Part shown: positions 1 to 8,885 of the stretch, one piece after another
How positions within the stretch are numbered: position 1 is the stretch's first letter
Layout: each line of letters starts with the position of its first letter
Made by a program: the position numbers and the translations under genes
NCBI GenBank assembly: GCA_003131585.1
Contig: PKVW01000023.1
Coordinates: 114,455-178,454, forward strand
DNA length: 64,000 nt
Direction of reading: 5' to 3'
Origin: Acidobacteriaceae bacterium
Lineage (GTDB): Bacteria > Acidobacteriota > Terriglobia > Terriglobales > Acidobacteriaceae
Notes under the pieces: generated by a model
The model's input: only the letters and a program-made list of their open reading frames with translations
Told to the model about the DNA's origin: nothing
The model's database searches: none

Positions 1-442
1 TGATGTCGCGGTGGACGATGCCTTGAGCATGCGCGGCGTCCAATCCGTCGGCAATCTCAATGGCCAGCGAGAGCACCGTTTCGTTATCCATCGGCTTGCC
101 CGCGATGAGATGCTTCAGCGTCACGCCGTCCAGAAATTCCATGGCGATAAACGACTGCTCACCATGTTTGCCGATTTCGTAGATGGTGCAAATATTTGGA
201 TGATTGAGAGCGGACGCCGCTCGCGCCTCGCGGCGAAAGCGTTCCAGCGCTTGCGGGTCCCGCGACAGTTCCTCGGGCAGGAATTTGAGGGCGACGAAGC
301 GGCCAAGTTCGGTATCCTCGGCCTTGTAGACCACGCCCATCCCGCCGCCGCCCAGCTTCTCAACGATTCGGTAATGGGAGATGGTTTGGCCGATCATGCT
401 TGGTCGATCACTTGGCGGACGCACGGTTCCGGGTCGCTTCAT
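1..442 (-). CDS. Serine/threonine protein kinase, N-terminal part (cut by window edge)
   Basis: Reading leftwards, the frame encodes the N-lobe of a Hanks-type kinase. It shows a glycine-rich loop ([14 protein letters not shown]), the ATP-binding lysine in VALKFL, the alphaC region ([17 protein letters not shown]) and, at the very edge, the catalytic HRDI. The catalytic loop, DFG motif and any sensor domain lie outside the window. The first ATG is at 442. A second in-frame ATG at 397 begins [16 protein letters not shown], which matches the usual start of this family and may be the true one. Neither has a convincing Shine-Dalgarno sequence. It is transcribed divergently from the HAD gene. The family phosphorylates Ser/Thr on proteins. 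The substrate is unknown. Confidence 0.9.
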   Translation of the reverse strand, partial: MKRPGTVRPPSDRPSMIGQTISHYRIVEKLGGGGMGVVYKAEDTELGRFVALKFLPEELSRDPQALERFRREARAASALNHPNICTIYEIGKHGEQSFIAMEFLDGVTLKHLIAGKPMDNETVLSLAIEIADGLDAAHAQGIVHRDI

Positions 443-707
443 CTTACGGACGCCGCATCCGAGAGTCAACGAATGATGGCTAGGGGGTGGTGTCTCAGTT
501 CAGTGTTGCAGGAAGAGTTAACAAAAAGTAACCTGCGTCCTGTAAAGGAACCGTTTCTGTCGCCACGCATGAAATCCCGTTCCAATTAGTCCTCCACATT
601 TAGTCACTCCAGAAATTGATCTACACTCTTGATCGCAGAGAAAAGGTTCGGAGAGGAGACGTTGCCAGCAACGTCTTTACGGAGAGATTCGTCAGGAGGA
701 TCCATAC

Positions 708-1319
708 GTGTCTGCCATTCATGCCCTCTTTTGGGATGTTGGAGGAGTACTGCTCAGCAACGCCTGGGACCGCACCGAACGCATGGCCGCGCTCGAACAC
801 TTTCGTCTCGACGAAGAAGAGTTCCACGCGCGGCACGAGAAGGTGGTCTCGTCATTTGAGCGCGGCAAGATCTCGCTCGACGAATATTTGGAGCGCACCG
901 TGTTTTACCGAGACCGTCCGTTCACCCGCCGGGAATTTCGGGATTACATGTTCTCGTTGTCGCAGCCGATGCCGCAGGTACTCGGCTTCGCGCGCGCGCT
1001 GGCCGATTCCGGCAGATACTTCATGGGCGCGCTCAACAACGAATCCCGCGAGCTGAACTTGTACCGCATCGAGAAGTACGGCTTGCGGGGAATCTTCCGG
1101 CTGTTTGTCAGCTCCTGCTTCGTCGGGCTGCGCAAGCCGGAGAGTGGCATTTACCGCCTGGCGATTGAGACTACGCAGATCAATCCGCCAGAGTGCTGCT
1201 TCATCGACGACCGCGCGGCGAATCTGGAGTGCGCGGCGAATCTGGGCATGCGGACGATCCAGATGCAAACCGTGGAGCAGTTGCGGGATGAGTTAGGAAA
1301 GCTTGGGGTGAAGGTGTGA
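708..1319 (+). CDS. HAD superfamily (subfamily IA) phosphatase-like hydrolase
   Basis: A 203-residue protein starting at GTG, preceded by a strong ribosome site (CAGGAGGA, 7 nt spacing). The HAD motifs are in order: FWDVGGVLLS near residue 10 (nucleophile Asp; the second Asp of the usual DxD is replaced by Gly, as in Acad10/YihX-type members), GALNNES (motif II, with Asn in the Ser/Thr position), LRKPESGIY (motif III lysine) and CCFIDDRAANLE (motif IV acidic pair). The helical cap lies between motifs I and II. Family members hydrolyse small phosphorylated metabolites in the cytoplasm. The substrate here cannot be deduced. It stands alone, divergent from the kinase. Confidence 0.85.
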   Translation: MSAIHALFWDVGGVLLSNAWDRTERMAALEHFRLDEEEFHARHEKVVSSFERGKISLDEYLERTVFYRDRPFTRREFRDYMFSLSQPMPQVLGFARALADSGRYFMGALNNESRELNLYRIEKYGLRGIFRLFVSSCFVGLRKPESGIYRLAIETTQINPPECCFIDDRAANLECAANLGMRTIQMQTVEQLRDELGKLGVKV

Positions 1320-1328
1320 CGGCAATTG

Positions 1329-1373
1329 TGTGTTCGGTCTTGGGTGTTCGGTCTTGGGTGTTCGGCCTTGGGG
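1329..1373. repeat. Short tandem repeat, 14-bp unit, three copies
   Basis: About three copies of the unit GGTGTTCGGTCTTG lie head to tail just after the HAD stop codon. The last copy has one substitution (GGCCTTG). The tract is intergenic and non-coding. No function is evident. Confidence 0.7.
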
Positions 1374-1496
1374 AACCTCTGGTTAAGTCCGACGGACGCT
1401 GCGAAAGCAGATCCGACGTAGTAATGGAAACTCCGATGGAAGCCGTTGCCAGTGCGACCATGCAAGAAATTCTTCGCTTCGCTTAGGATGACAACA

Positions 1497-2612
1497 CTAG
1501 ACGCCTCTGCGCGGCTGTGCCTTTGATCCCGCCGAGACGGGTTTGGGGATATCGGACTCTGCGCCGGCGAGCGTCAGGTCGCTGGACCAGCATTCCGAGA
1601 CCAGCTTCCAATCTCCGCTGCGCTGTTTGGCGAAGACCCAGAGATATTTGCCGCGCTCTTCGCGGCGTTTGCCTGCGGTTCCCGGAACCAGTGCGCTGTA
1701 GCGTCCCACTTCGTGAGCCAGATCTCCAGAGATTTCCACGCGCATGGGCTCGACGGCCACTTCTCCCAGGCCGGCTTCCAGCGCGGAGAAGAAGAACTCA
1801 CGCACGGCCAGGGCGCCCCGGATCGGAGGAAGGTTCGAACGCAGGACCAGCGCGTCGGCGGCATAGAGATCGATCAACTCATCGAGCTGCCGCGTATTGC
1901 AGGCCAAAACCCATTCCTGCGTCAACCGGCGGACGGCGGCCTCGCTGCGGCTCATCGGTTCACCCTTGGCGGCGGCGGCAACTCGCATCCGGTCCGCCTC
2001 CCGCGCGCTCTCCGGAGCGTTGGGCCGCGGCGCCGCGGAGGCGTCCTGTCCACCCTGGAAATAGTGGTGATGGTAGTGGTGGTGATAGTGGTGCGTCCCG
2101 GCGGGAGCGCCCGGAGGCGGGTGAACCTCATGTGTAGCTTCCGGCGCGGGTGGCGGAGTTTGGGGCAAAGGCTCGTCGGCGACAATGGACGATGCGAGAG
2201 CTGGCGCTGCTGGATCTGGCGATTCAACTTGCGGGGATTCGGCCGGTGGCGATTGATCTAGCGCGGTTCCCAAGGGAATTCCGCATGTGCCGCAGAACTT
2301 GTTGCCTTCGCGATTGTAATGTCCGCAGGCGCGGCAGGCAGTGTGAGCGTCGGGGCCGGTTTCGAGCGCGGCATCCTCCGCAGCGGTTTCGGAATCCGCT
2401 TCCATGGTGAGGCGCTGCATGGCTTGCAGCGCCGCGGCAATGGCTTCCTGATTCGGCTTGGGCCGCCGCATTTCCGGATACAGACGCTGATAGATCTCGC
2501 CCAGAGCGGGATTGTGCGGGCCAATGCTCGGCACCGCGCTTTCGGAATCCTGCGCTGCAGCGGAGCCCGATGGCTTGGCGAATTTCTTGTCTTTGTCTTT
2601 GTCTCTATCCAC
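1497..2612 (-). CDS. Zinc-ribbon protein with C-terminal SnoaL/NTF2-like domain
   Basis: A 371-residue cytoplasmic protein with a GTG start. Residues about 90-115 form a zinc ribbon with two CxxC knuckles (CRACGHYNREGNKFCGTCG). It is followed by a Pro/Ala-rich linker and a striking histidine/tyrosine tract of HHHY repeats, then a C-terminal domain (about 235-355) typical of SnoaL/NTF2-like folds (EWVLACNTRQLDELIDLYAADALVL, a GKYLWVF strand, W-KLVSECWSSD). No signal peptide or catalytic set is obvious. The His tract could bind metal or simply be an expanded codon repeat. The function is unknown. The two domain assignments rest on motif shape. Confidence 0.75.
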   Translation of the reverse strand: MDRDKDKDKKFAKPSGSAAAQDSESAVPSIGPHNPALGEIYQRLYPEMRRPKPNQEAIAAALQAMQRLTMEADSETAAEDAALETGPDAHTACRACGHYNREGNKFCGTCGIPLGTALDQSPPAESPQVESPDPAAPALASSIVADEPLPQTPPPAPEATHEVHPPPGAPAGTHHYHHHYHHHYFQGGQDASAAPRPNAPESAREADRMRVAAAAKGEPMSRSEAAVRRLTQEWVLACNTRQLDELIDLYAADALVLRSNLPPIRGALAVREFFFSALEAGLGEVAVEPMRVEISGDLAHEVGRYSALVPGTAGKRREERGKYLWVFAKQRSGDWKLVSECWSSDLTLAGAESDIPKPVSAGSKAQPRRGV

Positions 2613-2662
2613 GATTAGACCGCCGCGTCTCTGGCGTCATTTTAGCCCAAGCGGGCGGAATC

Positions 2663-3103
2663 TCAACGGCGGGAAAACTCGATCTTCCCTTCCGCCTCGG
2701 TGGGCACGCCATTGCAGGTTGCGGGACGATACCGCCAGGCGCGGACGGTTTGCAGGACGTTACGGTCGCCCGCGGGACCTGCGCTTTGCAGAATCAGAGG
2801 ACTATGCACGCGGCCGTCGGCGCCGACGATGAAGCTTACTTTCACCTTCAGGCCCGTTCCGGCCGGGACCAGCAGAGGATCGGGCGTGGTCAAAGCCTGG
2901 GGCGGCTGGGTGTCCTCGCAGCGCGAGCGCGCGCTCACGTGCGGGATATCGCTGAACTCGGCAGCGCGGGTGGGAGTCTTCCAGACCTGGTGTTCGCGCT
3001 CGGCTAAGACGGCCTGGCGCAGGCGCGGAGGTGGAACCTGCACGGACGCGGCGCTGGCGGCGGGAACTGCGAGGATCAGAAGCCAAGGCCAGATGCGAAG
3101 CAT
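2663..3103 (-). CDS. Secreted TonB C-terminal-domain-like protein
   Basis: The ATG at 3103 is preceded by GGAGG with good spacing, giving 146 residues. An upstream TTG at 3121 is less likely. The N-terminus is a signal peptide (MLRIWPWLLILAVPAASAA). The C-terminal 80 residues resemble the TonB C-terminal domain: VSFIVGADGRVHSPLIL, then DRNVLQTVRAWRYRPATCNG and a final EGKIEF strand. Unlike true TonB it has no membrane anchor with a long Pro-rich spacer, so it may be a free periplasmic member. The TonB-dependent receptor lies 1.3 kb away on the same strand, which suggests but does not prove a shared role. Confidence 0.75.
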   Translation of the reverse strand: MLRIWPWLLILAVPAASAASVQVPPPRLRQAVLAEREHQVWKTPTRAAEFSDIPHVSARSRCEDTQPPQALTTPDPLLVPAGTGLKVKVSFIVGADGRVHSPLILQSAGPAGDRNVLQTVRAWRYRPATCNGVPTEAEGKIEFSRR

Positions 3104-3318
3104 TTGCGGGAAACCCTCCAATGGGAGCAGGTGCGAGCAGGGGTTGTCCCTGTTGGCTTGCTAATGGGCAAGTGTGGGGCCAGGTTGAAGCCTGCTTAAG
3201 CATATGGTTATCAGTCTGTTACGGGAATCCCGCGGCAGACCGAAGTTCCCGATGTGAAGGCAATTGCATATGTCGTGCTGAGTCGCATCGCTGAAGGCCC
3301 CAAGCTCCTCCCTGGAAT

Positions 3319-4185
3319 TTATTGTTTCGCTGAGGGCCGGAGGGTCAGCAGCGTAATCTCGGGGGGGCAATTGAAGCGCATCGGAATCCCGACAGTTCCC
3401 AGGCCGGCATTGGTGTAGAGCGTGAGCGGACCCACCTGGTACGTCCCCCAGATATACTTCTTCGCCATCGCGGGCAGGTAAAGCGGGGGGAGCAGCGGAA
3501 TTCTGACCTGGCCTCCGTGAGAGTGTCCTGAAAGTTGCAGGTCGATGGGAAATCGCGAGGCTTCATCGGCGAAGTCGGGTTCGTGGGCGAGCAAAATGAC
3601 GGCTTCGCCGGCGGGCACGCGGCGCAACGTCTTCGAGAGGTCTGCGGTCTGGCTGAGCACATCATTCACGCCAGCAAGCCAGATGCGCGCGCCATCGCGC
3701 TCGATCGCTTCCGACTGGTTCGCCAGGACCTGGATATTCTCGGCCTGGAGCGCGCGCGTCACGTGTTTGCGGTCAGTGCCTTCATCGTGGTTGCCCATGA
3801 CAGCCCAGAGGCCGTGAGGCGCAGTCATCTGGCGGAGGAGGCGAGCACATGGTTCGGCGGCGAACGCCGCCTTCTTCCCGTCCCCGACCAGGGGCGCGGA
3901 AACAAAGTCTCCGGTGAGCACGATCAGATCGGGACGAAGGCCGTTGACCATGGCGATGCCAGCGTGCAACGGATGGACCGAAAAATAAGGGTCGTAATGG
4001 AAATCGCTGAGCAGAGCGACGGTGAAGCCATCCAGCCGTTCCGGCCAGCGCGGCAGAAAGAAATCCTGGCGCACAATGCGAGGCCGGTTCGGCTCCAGCA
4101 AGATTGCATCCCCGGCAATCGCGAGTGTGCCGGCGGCGGCGGCCCATCGAAGAAACCGGCGTCTTGTGGTCGGAAGAGAAGGCAA
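3319..4185 (-). CDS. Tat-exported calcineurin-like metallophosphoesterase
   Basis: A 288-residue protein. The only usable start after an in-frame TAA is TTG at 4185. The N-terminus has a twin-arginine signal (TTRRRFLRWAAAAG). The metallophosphoesterase motifs are in order: LLSDFHYD (DxH), LTGDFV (GDxx), MGNHDEG (GNHD), LAHEPD and SGHSHGGQ (GHxH). The layout matches the YkuE/YaeI type, often annotated as UDP-2,3-diacylglucosamine pyrophosphatase-like phosphodiesterases. It presumably carries two divalent metals and acts in the periplasm on a phosphodiester or pyrophosphate substrate. A perfect-arm hairpin (4279-4308) lies just upstream. Confidence 0.87.
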   Translation of the reverse strand: MPSLPTTRRRFLRWAAAAGTLAIAGDAILLEPNRPRIVRQDFFLPRWPERLDGFTVALLSDFHYDPYFSVHPLHAGIAMVNGLRPDLIVLTGDFVSAPLVGDGKKAAFAAEPCARLLRQMTAPHGLWAVMGNHDEGTDRKHVTRALQAENIQVLANQSEAIERDGARIWLAGVNDVLSQTADLSKTLRRVPAGEAVILLAHEPDFADEASRFPIDLQLSGHSHGGQVRIPLLPPLYLPAMAKKYIWGTYQVGPLTLYTNAGLGTVGIPMRFNCPPEITLLTLRPSAKQ

Positions 4186-4278
4186 ACGGGCTTACTCTGC
4201 TGGGCGCCGACGGCAGGTGCGGGCCCATTCCAGCATAACCCGAAGGGACGGCGTGAGTGTATGACGGGACAGATTCGA

Positions 4279-4308
4279 TAGTGGACAGTTTCCGAAACTG
4301 GTCCACTA
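4279..4308. repeat. 30-bp palindrome between metallophosphoesterase and TonB receptor genes
   Basis: TAGTGGACAGTTTC is followed, after one base, by its inverted copy GAAACT(G)GTCCACTA. The arms of 14 bp match except for one bulged G. It lies 78 bp downstream of the receptor stop and 94 bp upstream of the phosphoesterase start. It could be a terminator-like hairpin (no T-run follows) or an operator. Confidence 0.6.
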
Positions 4309-4385
4309 CCAAAGATTCCCGCGGACAGGCTTGCGGACAAAACCAGCTCAGCCCCGGCCCGCCTTGCGCTCGACAGGCAGGGGAA

Positions 4386-7337
4386 TCAGAAACTGAAGGT
4401 TGCCTGCAGGTCGATGCGGCGAACGGCCGAACCGCTGGAGAATGGGCCGCCCTGAATCCCGTTCGGCGAATCGAAGAATTGCGAAACCGTGCCCTGCGCC
4501 GTCGCGTTCAGAACGCCGCTGGGATTTGCCAGGTTGACTTTGTTGAACACGTTGCGCACGGACACGCCGAAAGTCAGATTGTAGCGATGGTCGCTGGCGG
4601 TAGAGATTCCCATGGGACCGCCGCCGCCGAACAGGGGACCGTGGCCGTGTCCGCCGCCTCCTCCGCCTCCGGGGCCCGGAGCGGCACTTTTTGCCTTGGG
4701 ACCAAAACCGAAAGTCTTGGTAAGGCGCAGATTTAACGTCGCGTGCGCCGGGCCGGTTCCGTAGTTAATGGGAACCAACTTCCCGCTCGCGGAGGGCAGC
4801 ACGTCCTCGAAGGTACCCAAGGGCGTGCAGTAAATGGGATTAGTAGTGGTGCCGGTTACCGTGCCGGGATTGGAGCAAGTCTGGGTGGAATTCAAAACAG
4901 GACGGAGATTGAAGACTCCATTCGGATCGGTGGGCACGGTGATGTTAAAAGGCGAGCCGGAGCTGACGATCATGAAGGGGCTGAGGCGAAAAGCGTAAGG
5001 CAAGGCAAACGACCCGCCAACAATCAGGCGGTTGCGCGCATCGAACGAGGCGCGCCCGTAATCCTGACTGATGTTGTAGGAGTCGGAAGCAAAACCGGAG
5101 ACTCCGGAGGTATCGCTATTGGCATAGTTCAGGGTGTAGAAGCCGAAGAGCTGAACCTTCGATCCCACCTTCACGTTCGTGTTGACGATGAGCTGGTTCT
5201 GCCGGAAGGTGCCTTCGGACACGTACTGGTAGATGTTTCCCGCATTCGGGTTGGGCCGCGATATGGGATCAGGCGCGTTGACGTTGATGGTGAGGAGTTG
5301 ATCGAAGCCGCGAGAATTTAGGTACGTGACCGACAGGGTGGCTGACTTGGTGAGTTGCCGCTCCACGCTGACCGCCGACTGCAACGTTCCGGGTGCGCGC
5401 AATCTGGGGCTAATCTGATAGCTGGTGGGGATACTGGAACTGGCCGCGCCACAACTGCTGATCGGGGCGATGAGCGGCTGGTCGAGTCCGGGGAAACATG
5501 TGGGATTATTGATGACGTACTGCTGCTGGGTAACGCCATTCAACCGTTCCGCCTGCAGAATCTGCGCCTCCTGGAAGCGGTCGTAAAATATCCCGGTACC
5601 ACCGCGAATCACAACTTTGGGTGGCGCGCTGCGGCCGCCGACGCCCCAGGCGAATCCCAGGCGCGGCGCCCCATCGCCGTGATCGTGAATGTCGTTCTCT
5701 GTCTCAAAGCGCAGACCCAGGCTGAGCGTGAGGTTAGGCCGCGCGCGCCAATCATCCTGAGCGTAAAGGCCGGCGTCGACATTCGTGACTGAGGCGCCCG
5801 GATCGCCGGTGGTGATCAAGAGCTGAGTGGCATAGGGAGGCGTCGCATTAGGCATTAAGGCGTACTGATAGGAGATGGGACACGGGATTGCACCGGATCC
5901 GATGTTCGGGCAATTCTGCGGAATATCCGACGGCGAGTCGAGCGACGAGAACGTAAACGTGCCGTTGAAACCCGCATTTGAGTCGCTGACGTCGCGGATG
6001 GCACGCAGTCGTCCTCCGAACTTGAGGGTGTGATTGCCGTGAATCATCGAGGTATAGTTCTGCAGTTCGTAGTGGTCCTGGTGGTCCGTGCTCGTGCCCC
6101 CGCTGCTGCCGCCGCCGTTGAATGCGTCCGGGACATTGATCGTGGAATCGGCGCTTATTGGGGTCTGGCGGCTGATGTCGCGGAGATACTGGAAGCGGGT
6201 CTCGTTGACGATCGTGGCGCCGAAAATGTGCGTGTCGCTGATTTGCAGCGTCTGCTCGGTGGATTCCGAGTTGTCGCCCTGGGAAGCCAGACTAAAGCCG
6301 CCCACGCCATCGTTGGTTTCCGTATTGCGGTAATACTGGTAGCGCACGGTGAGGGTGTCGTTCTTGCTGAGCTGGTAGTCGAGGCGCGGGCTGACGTTGG
6401 TGCGCCGTCGGGGATTGGGAACGGCGGCGGGGGACAGTATAAAGGACACGGGATTGATCGCGTTCACCGCGGCAAGATCGTTAATGTTGCGCCGCTCGGC
6501 ATTGACGAAGAACGACGCTTTCTTGCCGATCGGCCCACTGACGTTGCCGCTGAACTGCGTGGACTCGTAACCCGGCTCCTGGCCAGCGAAGGGATTAGGC
6601 GAGTTGAAGGCGGAGTCGGTTCCACTTACATAGAACTGGCCATGAAATTTGTCGGTGCCGGGCTTGGTGAAGATCTCAATGCGGCCGTAGCCCAGTTTGT
6701 CGTACTCGGAAGAAAATGGATTCTGATTGATCCGGATTTCACGAATCGAAGCTTTGGGAGGAAGCTCGCCGGCGGTGAAGCCGTCAATGTAGAGCTGCCC
6801 GCCATTGGGCCCGGCGGAGGGCCCGGCCAGCGCCTGCAAGTCCGTGAGCAATTCGTCGGGATCGTCGGGCAGAGCCTCGAGCTCTTTGCCCGAAATCACG
6901 ATGGCTCCGGCGTTGTTCGCTGGATTCACATCGACGGTCGGCACCGTATCGGACACCTGAATCTTCTGCTCCTCAACTTGGATGTTCATTGCGACGTTGA
7001 GGCGCATCGGTTGATTGACGGTAACGACCACGTTGTCGTTTTCGTAGACGGCAAATCCCTGGGCGACCACGGTCAGCGAGTACTGGCCGATCGCCAGTCC
7101 TTTGAACTCATACAGCCCCTGTCCGTTGGTTTGGGTTGGGATGGGCGGCGAAGAGGTGGCCGCCGGCGTCAGAACGACGCTGGCATTGGCAATGGCGGCG
7201 CCGGAAGGGTCGTTCACTTGCCCGCGCAAACTGCCGGAGGCTGTCTGCCCTGCGGCGGTCTGGGATGCCGCGAGCGTCACGCAAAACTGCAATGACAAAA
7301 GGATGAGTGCAAAACAGACGCAGTTCCGAACCTTCAT
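4386..7337 (-). CDS. TonB-dependent outer-membrane receptor, Oar-like (carboxypeptidase-regulatory domain, plug, barrel)
   Basis: About 983 residues from the ATG at 7337, which places a signal peptide (MKVRNCVCFALILLSLQFC) at the N-terminus. An ATG at 7391 would add 18 unlikely residues. Order: a carboxypeptidase-regulatory-like beta-sandwich (SLRGQVNDPSGAAIANASVVL to LTVVAQGFA), a TonB-plug region (VSDTVPTVDVNPANNAGAIVISGKEL cut around residues 145-165, then LPDDPDELLTDLQALAGPSA), then a long 22-strand-type barrel ending in a terminal aromatic residue (DLQATFSF). Acidobacteria have many such paralogs, thought to import large glycans or other polymers. The substrate is unknown. A Gly/His-rich insertion (GGGGGGGHGHGP) sits in one of the last barrel loops. 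Confidence 0.9.
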   Translation of the reverse strand: MKVRNCVCFALILLSLQFCVTLAASQTAAGQTASGSLRGQVNDPSGAAIANASVVLTPAATSSPPIPTQTNGQGLYEFKGLAIGQYSLTVVAQGFAVYENDNVVVTVNQPMRLNVAMNIQVEEQKIQVSDTVPTVDVNPANNAGAIVISGKELEALPDDPDELLTDLQALAGPSAGPNGGQLYIDGFTAGELPPKASIREIRINQNPFSSEYDKLGYGRIEIFTKPGTDKFHGQFYVSGTDSAFNSPNPFAGQEPGYESTQFSGNVSGPIGKKASFFVNAERRNINDLAAVNAINPVSFILSPAAVPNPRRRTNVSPRLDYQLSKNDTLTVRYQYYRNTETNDGVGGFSLASQGDNSESTEQTLQISDTHIFGATIVNETRFQYLRDISRQTPISADSTINVPDAFNGGGSSGGTSTDHQDHYELQNYTSMIHGNHTLKFGGRLRAIRDVSDSNAGFNGTFTFSSLDSPSDIPQNCPNIGSGAIPCPISYQYALMPNATPPYATQLLITTGDPGASVTNVDAGLYAQDDWRARPNLTLSLGLRFETENDIHDHGDGAPRLGFAWGVGGRSAPPKVVIRGGTGIFYDRFQEAQILQAERLNGVTQQQYVINNPTCFPGLDQPLIAPISSCGAASSSIPTSYQISPRLRAPGTLQSAVSVERQLTKSATLSVTYLNSRGFDQLLTINVNAPDPISRPNPNAGNIYQYVSEGTFRQNQLIVNTNVKVGSKVQLFGFYTLNYANSDTSGVSGFASDSYNISQDYGRASFDARNRLIVGGSFALPYAFRLSPFMIVSSGSPFNITVPTDPNGVFNLRPVLNSTQTCSNPGTVTGTTTNPIYCTPLGTFEDVLPSASGKLVPINYGTGPAHATLNLRLTKTFGFGPKAKSAAPGPGGGGGGGHGHGPLFGGGGPMGISTASDHRYNLTFGVSVRNVFNKVNLANPSGVLNATAQGTVSQFFDSPNGIQGGPFSSGSAVRRIDLQATFSF

Positions 7338-7406
7338 TCCGTTATCCCATTCCGCGACAGGAGTCCTCGGTATAACTCTTCCATGCAGCATTCGGCTGGG
7401 AACAAA

Positions 7407-8744
7407 CTATGGCCCCCCAACGTCGCCGGAGGGGCCGCCGAGGCTCCAAGGCGCCAGCATCATGGCCTGGGCGGCGTTCGGCGCGGCTTGCAGAATCGGC
7501 TCGACGCCGCTCAGCAGTGTGATCGCTGTGCCTGCGCCCGACGCCGTGCCCTCCGTCGAGACAATCATCACCGCATCGCCTTTGTGCAGATCGGCCAGGG
7601 AGACGGTTGGCAGGCGGCTGAGCATCTGCTGAAAATCCGGAGTGCCCCCGGAACGAGTGCCCGTGCCATTTCCTCGCGGGGCCATTCCACCTTCAGCCAC
7701 TCCACCGGGCGAAGTTGCTGGACGCGCAGTTTGGCCGGGCGTCGTGGTTTGGCCCGTCGTGGTTTGGCCCGAGGTGGTTTGGCCCGGAGTCGTGGTGTGG
7801 CCGGAACCCGGGTTGGGCGCGGCACCTGAAGCGGCGGCAGATGTCGCTCCGGTGGCCGCTCCTTTTAAACGCATGGCGATCCTCTGAGCCATCTCAGGGG
7901 ACAAGTGGCGAAGGAGCGAGTCCGGTGTGACCTTGACGAGCACTGTTTTTTTCGACAACAAATCCTGAACGCTGAGCGTCGACGAACTTGCATCGACTGA
8001 GTTCACCGTTCCGGCAACGTTGCGGAACGATCCGGAAACGATTTCTTCGGCCGTCAGCTCAGTGCCATCGGCGTTTCGGTCGCCACGCGCACGCACCTGA
8101 TCGCCGGGATGAATTTGCGGGAGAGTGCCTGGCTTGGCGTCGTCAAACTTCACGGAGTCCGGCGCGTAACGGCGAATTAGCGTGGTGTTGGAGCTATGAA
8201 GGGCGATATTCTTACTTCCCGAGAAGCTAACCACGGAGATCGTGACGGTTCCCGCCGCTGCATCCACCGCGGTTACCAGGCCGCCCACTCCACGCTTCTG
8301 CCAGTCTTGCAGATTCTGCTCATCCCGCGCTTCGAGGTCGGAGCGCTTCATCACTACAACGGACGAAGCCAAGAACGACAGGTTATCGTCAGAGGCCTTG
8401 CCTCCCACCAGGAGGCGATCGCCGATCTGGAGATCCTGCAACTGGATGGGCGTGGCGTTCTTCAGATCCTTCTCGCCCGGAGCGACACGAACGATACGCG
8501 TTGAAGCCTGCACCATGACGTTGACGTCGGCGCCGGAGTCAGGCGTCAGAGTGATCACCGTTCCGTGGATGGCTTTGACGGCGCCAATACGCCGGCTGGC
8601 CGTGCCCGAACCAGCGGCCTGCTGGAGTTGCTGGCCAGAAGGCATGGCATAGCAGGAGGGCGCCAGATGCATGCTGGCTGCGCTTGCGGCAGAGAGTGCG
8701 ATCGCTAGAAGCCGGTTTGTGGCGCCCGTACGCCTTTTATTCAT
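7407..8744 (-). CDS. Secreted protein with repeated OB/DUF5666-like beta domains and a Gly-Gln-Thr repeat linker
   Basis: A 445-residue protein with a signal peptide (SAASAASMHLAPSCYA). At least two similar beta-rich modules are visible: GAVKAIHGTVITLTPDSGADVNVMV with a following LQDLQIGDRLLVGGKA, and GGLVTAVDAAAGTVTISVV with IHPGDQVRARGDRNADG. A third runs AGTVNSVDASSSTLSVQDL. These resemble DUF5666 modules. Residues about 300-350 are a low-complexity tract of GQTT and TPGQT units encoded by 15-bp DNA repeats. After it comes a final module (LHKGDAVMIVSTEG). The start ATG is followed by a Lys/Arg-rich n-region. Its role is unknown. Confidence 0.75.
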   Translation of the reverse strand: MNKRRTGATNRLLAIALSAASAASMHLAPSCYAMPSGQQLQQAAGSGTASRRIGAVKAIHGTVITLTPDSGADVNVMVQASTRIVRVAPGEKDLKNATPIQLQDLQIGDRLLVGGKASDDNLSFLASSVVVMKRSDLEARDEQNLQDWQKRGVGGLVTAVDAAAGTVTISVVSFSGSKNIALHSSNTTLIRRYAPDSVKFDDAKPGTLPQIHPGDQVRARGDRNADGTELTAEEIVSGSFRNVAGTVNSVDASSSTLSVQDLLSKKTVLVKVTPDSLLRHLSPEMAQRIAMRLKGAATGATSAAASGAAPNPGSGHTTTPGQTTSGQTTTGQTTTPGQTARPATSPGGVAEGGMAPRGNGTGTRSGGTPDFQQMLSRLPTVSLADLHKGDAVMIVSTEGTASGAGTAITLLSGVEPILQAAPNAAQAMMLAPWSLGGPSGDVGGP

Positions 8745-8885
8745 GCACTTATTAATTTACATCGCCGCATCGCACACGGCGCAGGATTTACAAAGTTTTA
8801 CTTCAAGATGAGAGGATTCTCACGCGAGCGGCCCAGAACCGGACAAGCGCGGGCAGGAGAACATGGCCGAGGATCCGCGATGCAA

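Noticed and set aside
6030-7295. Long open frame on the plus strand opposite the TonB-dependent receptor (421 codons)
   Set aside because: It is the antisense shadow of a clear receptor gene in GC-rich DNA and shows no domain or ribosome site.
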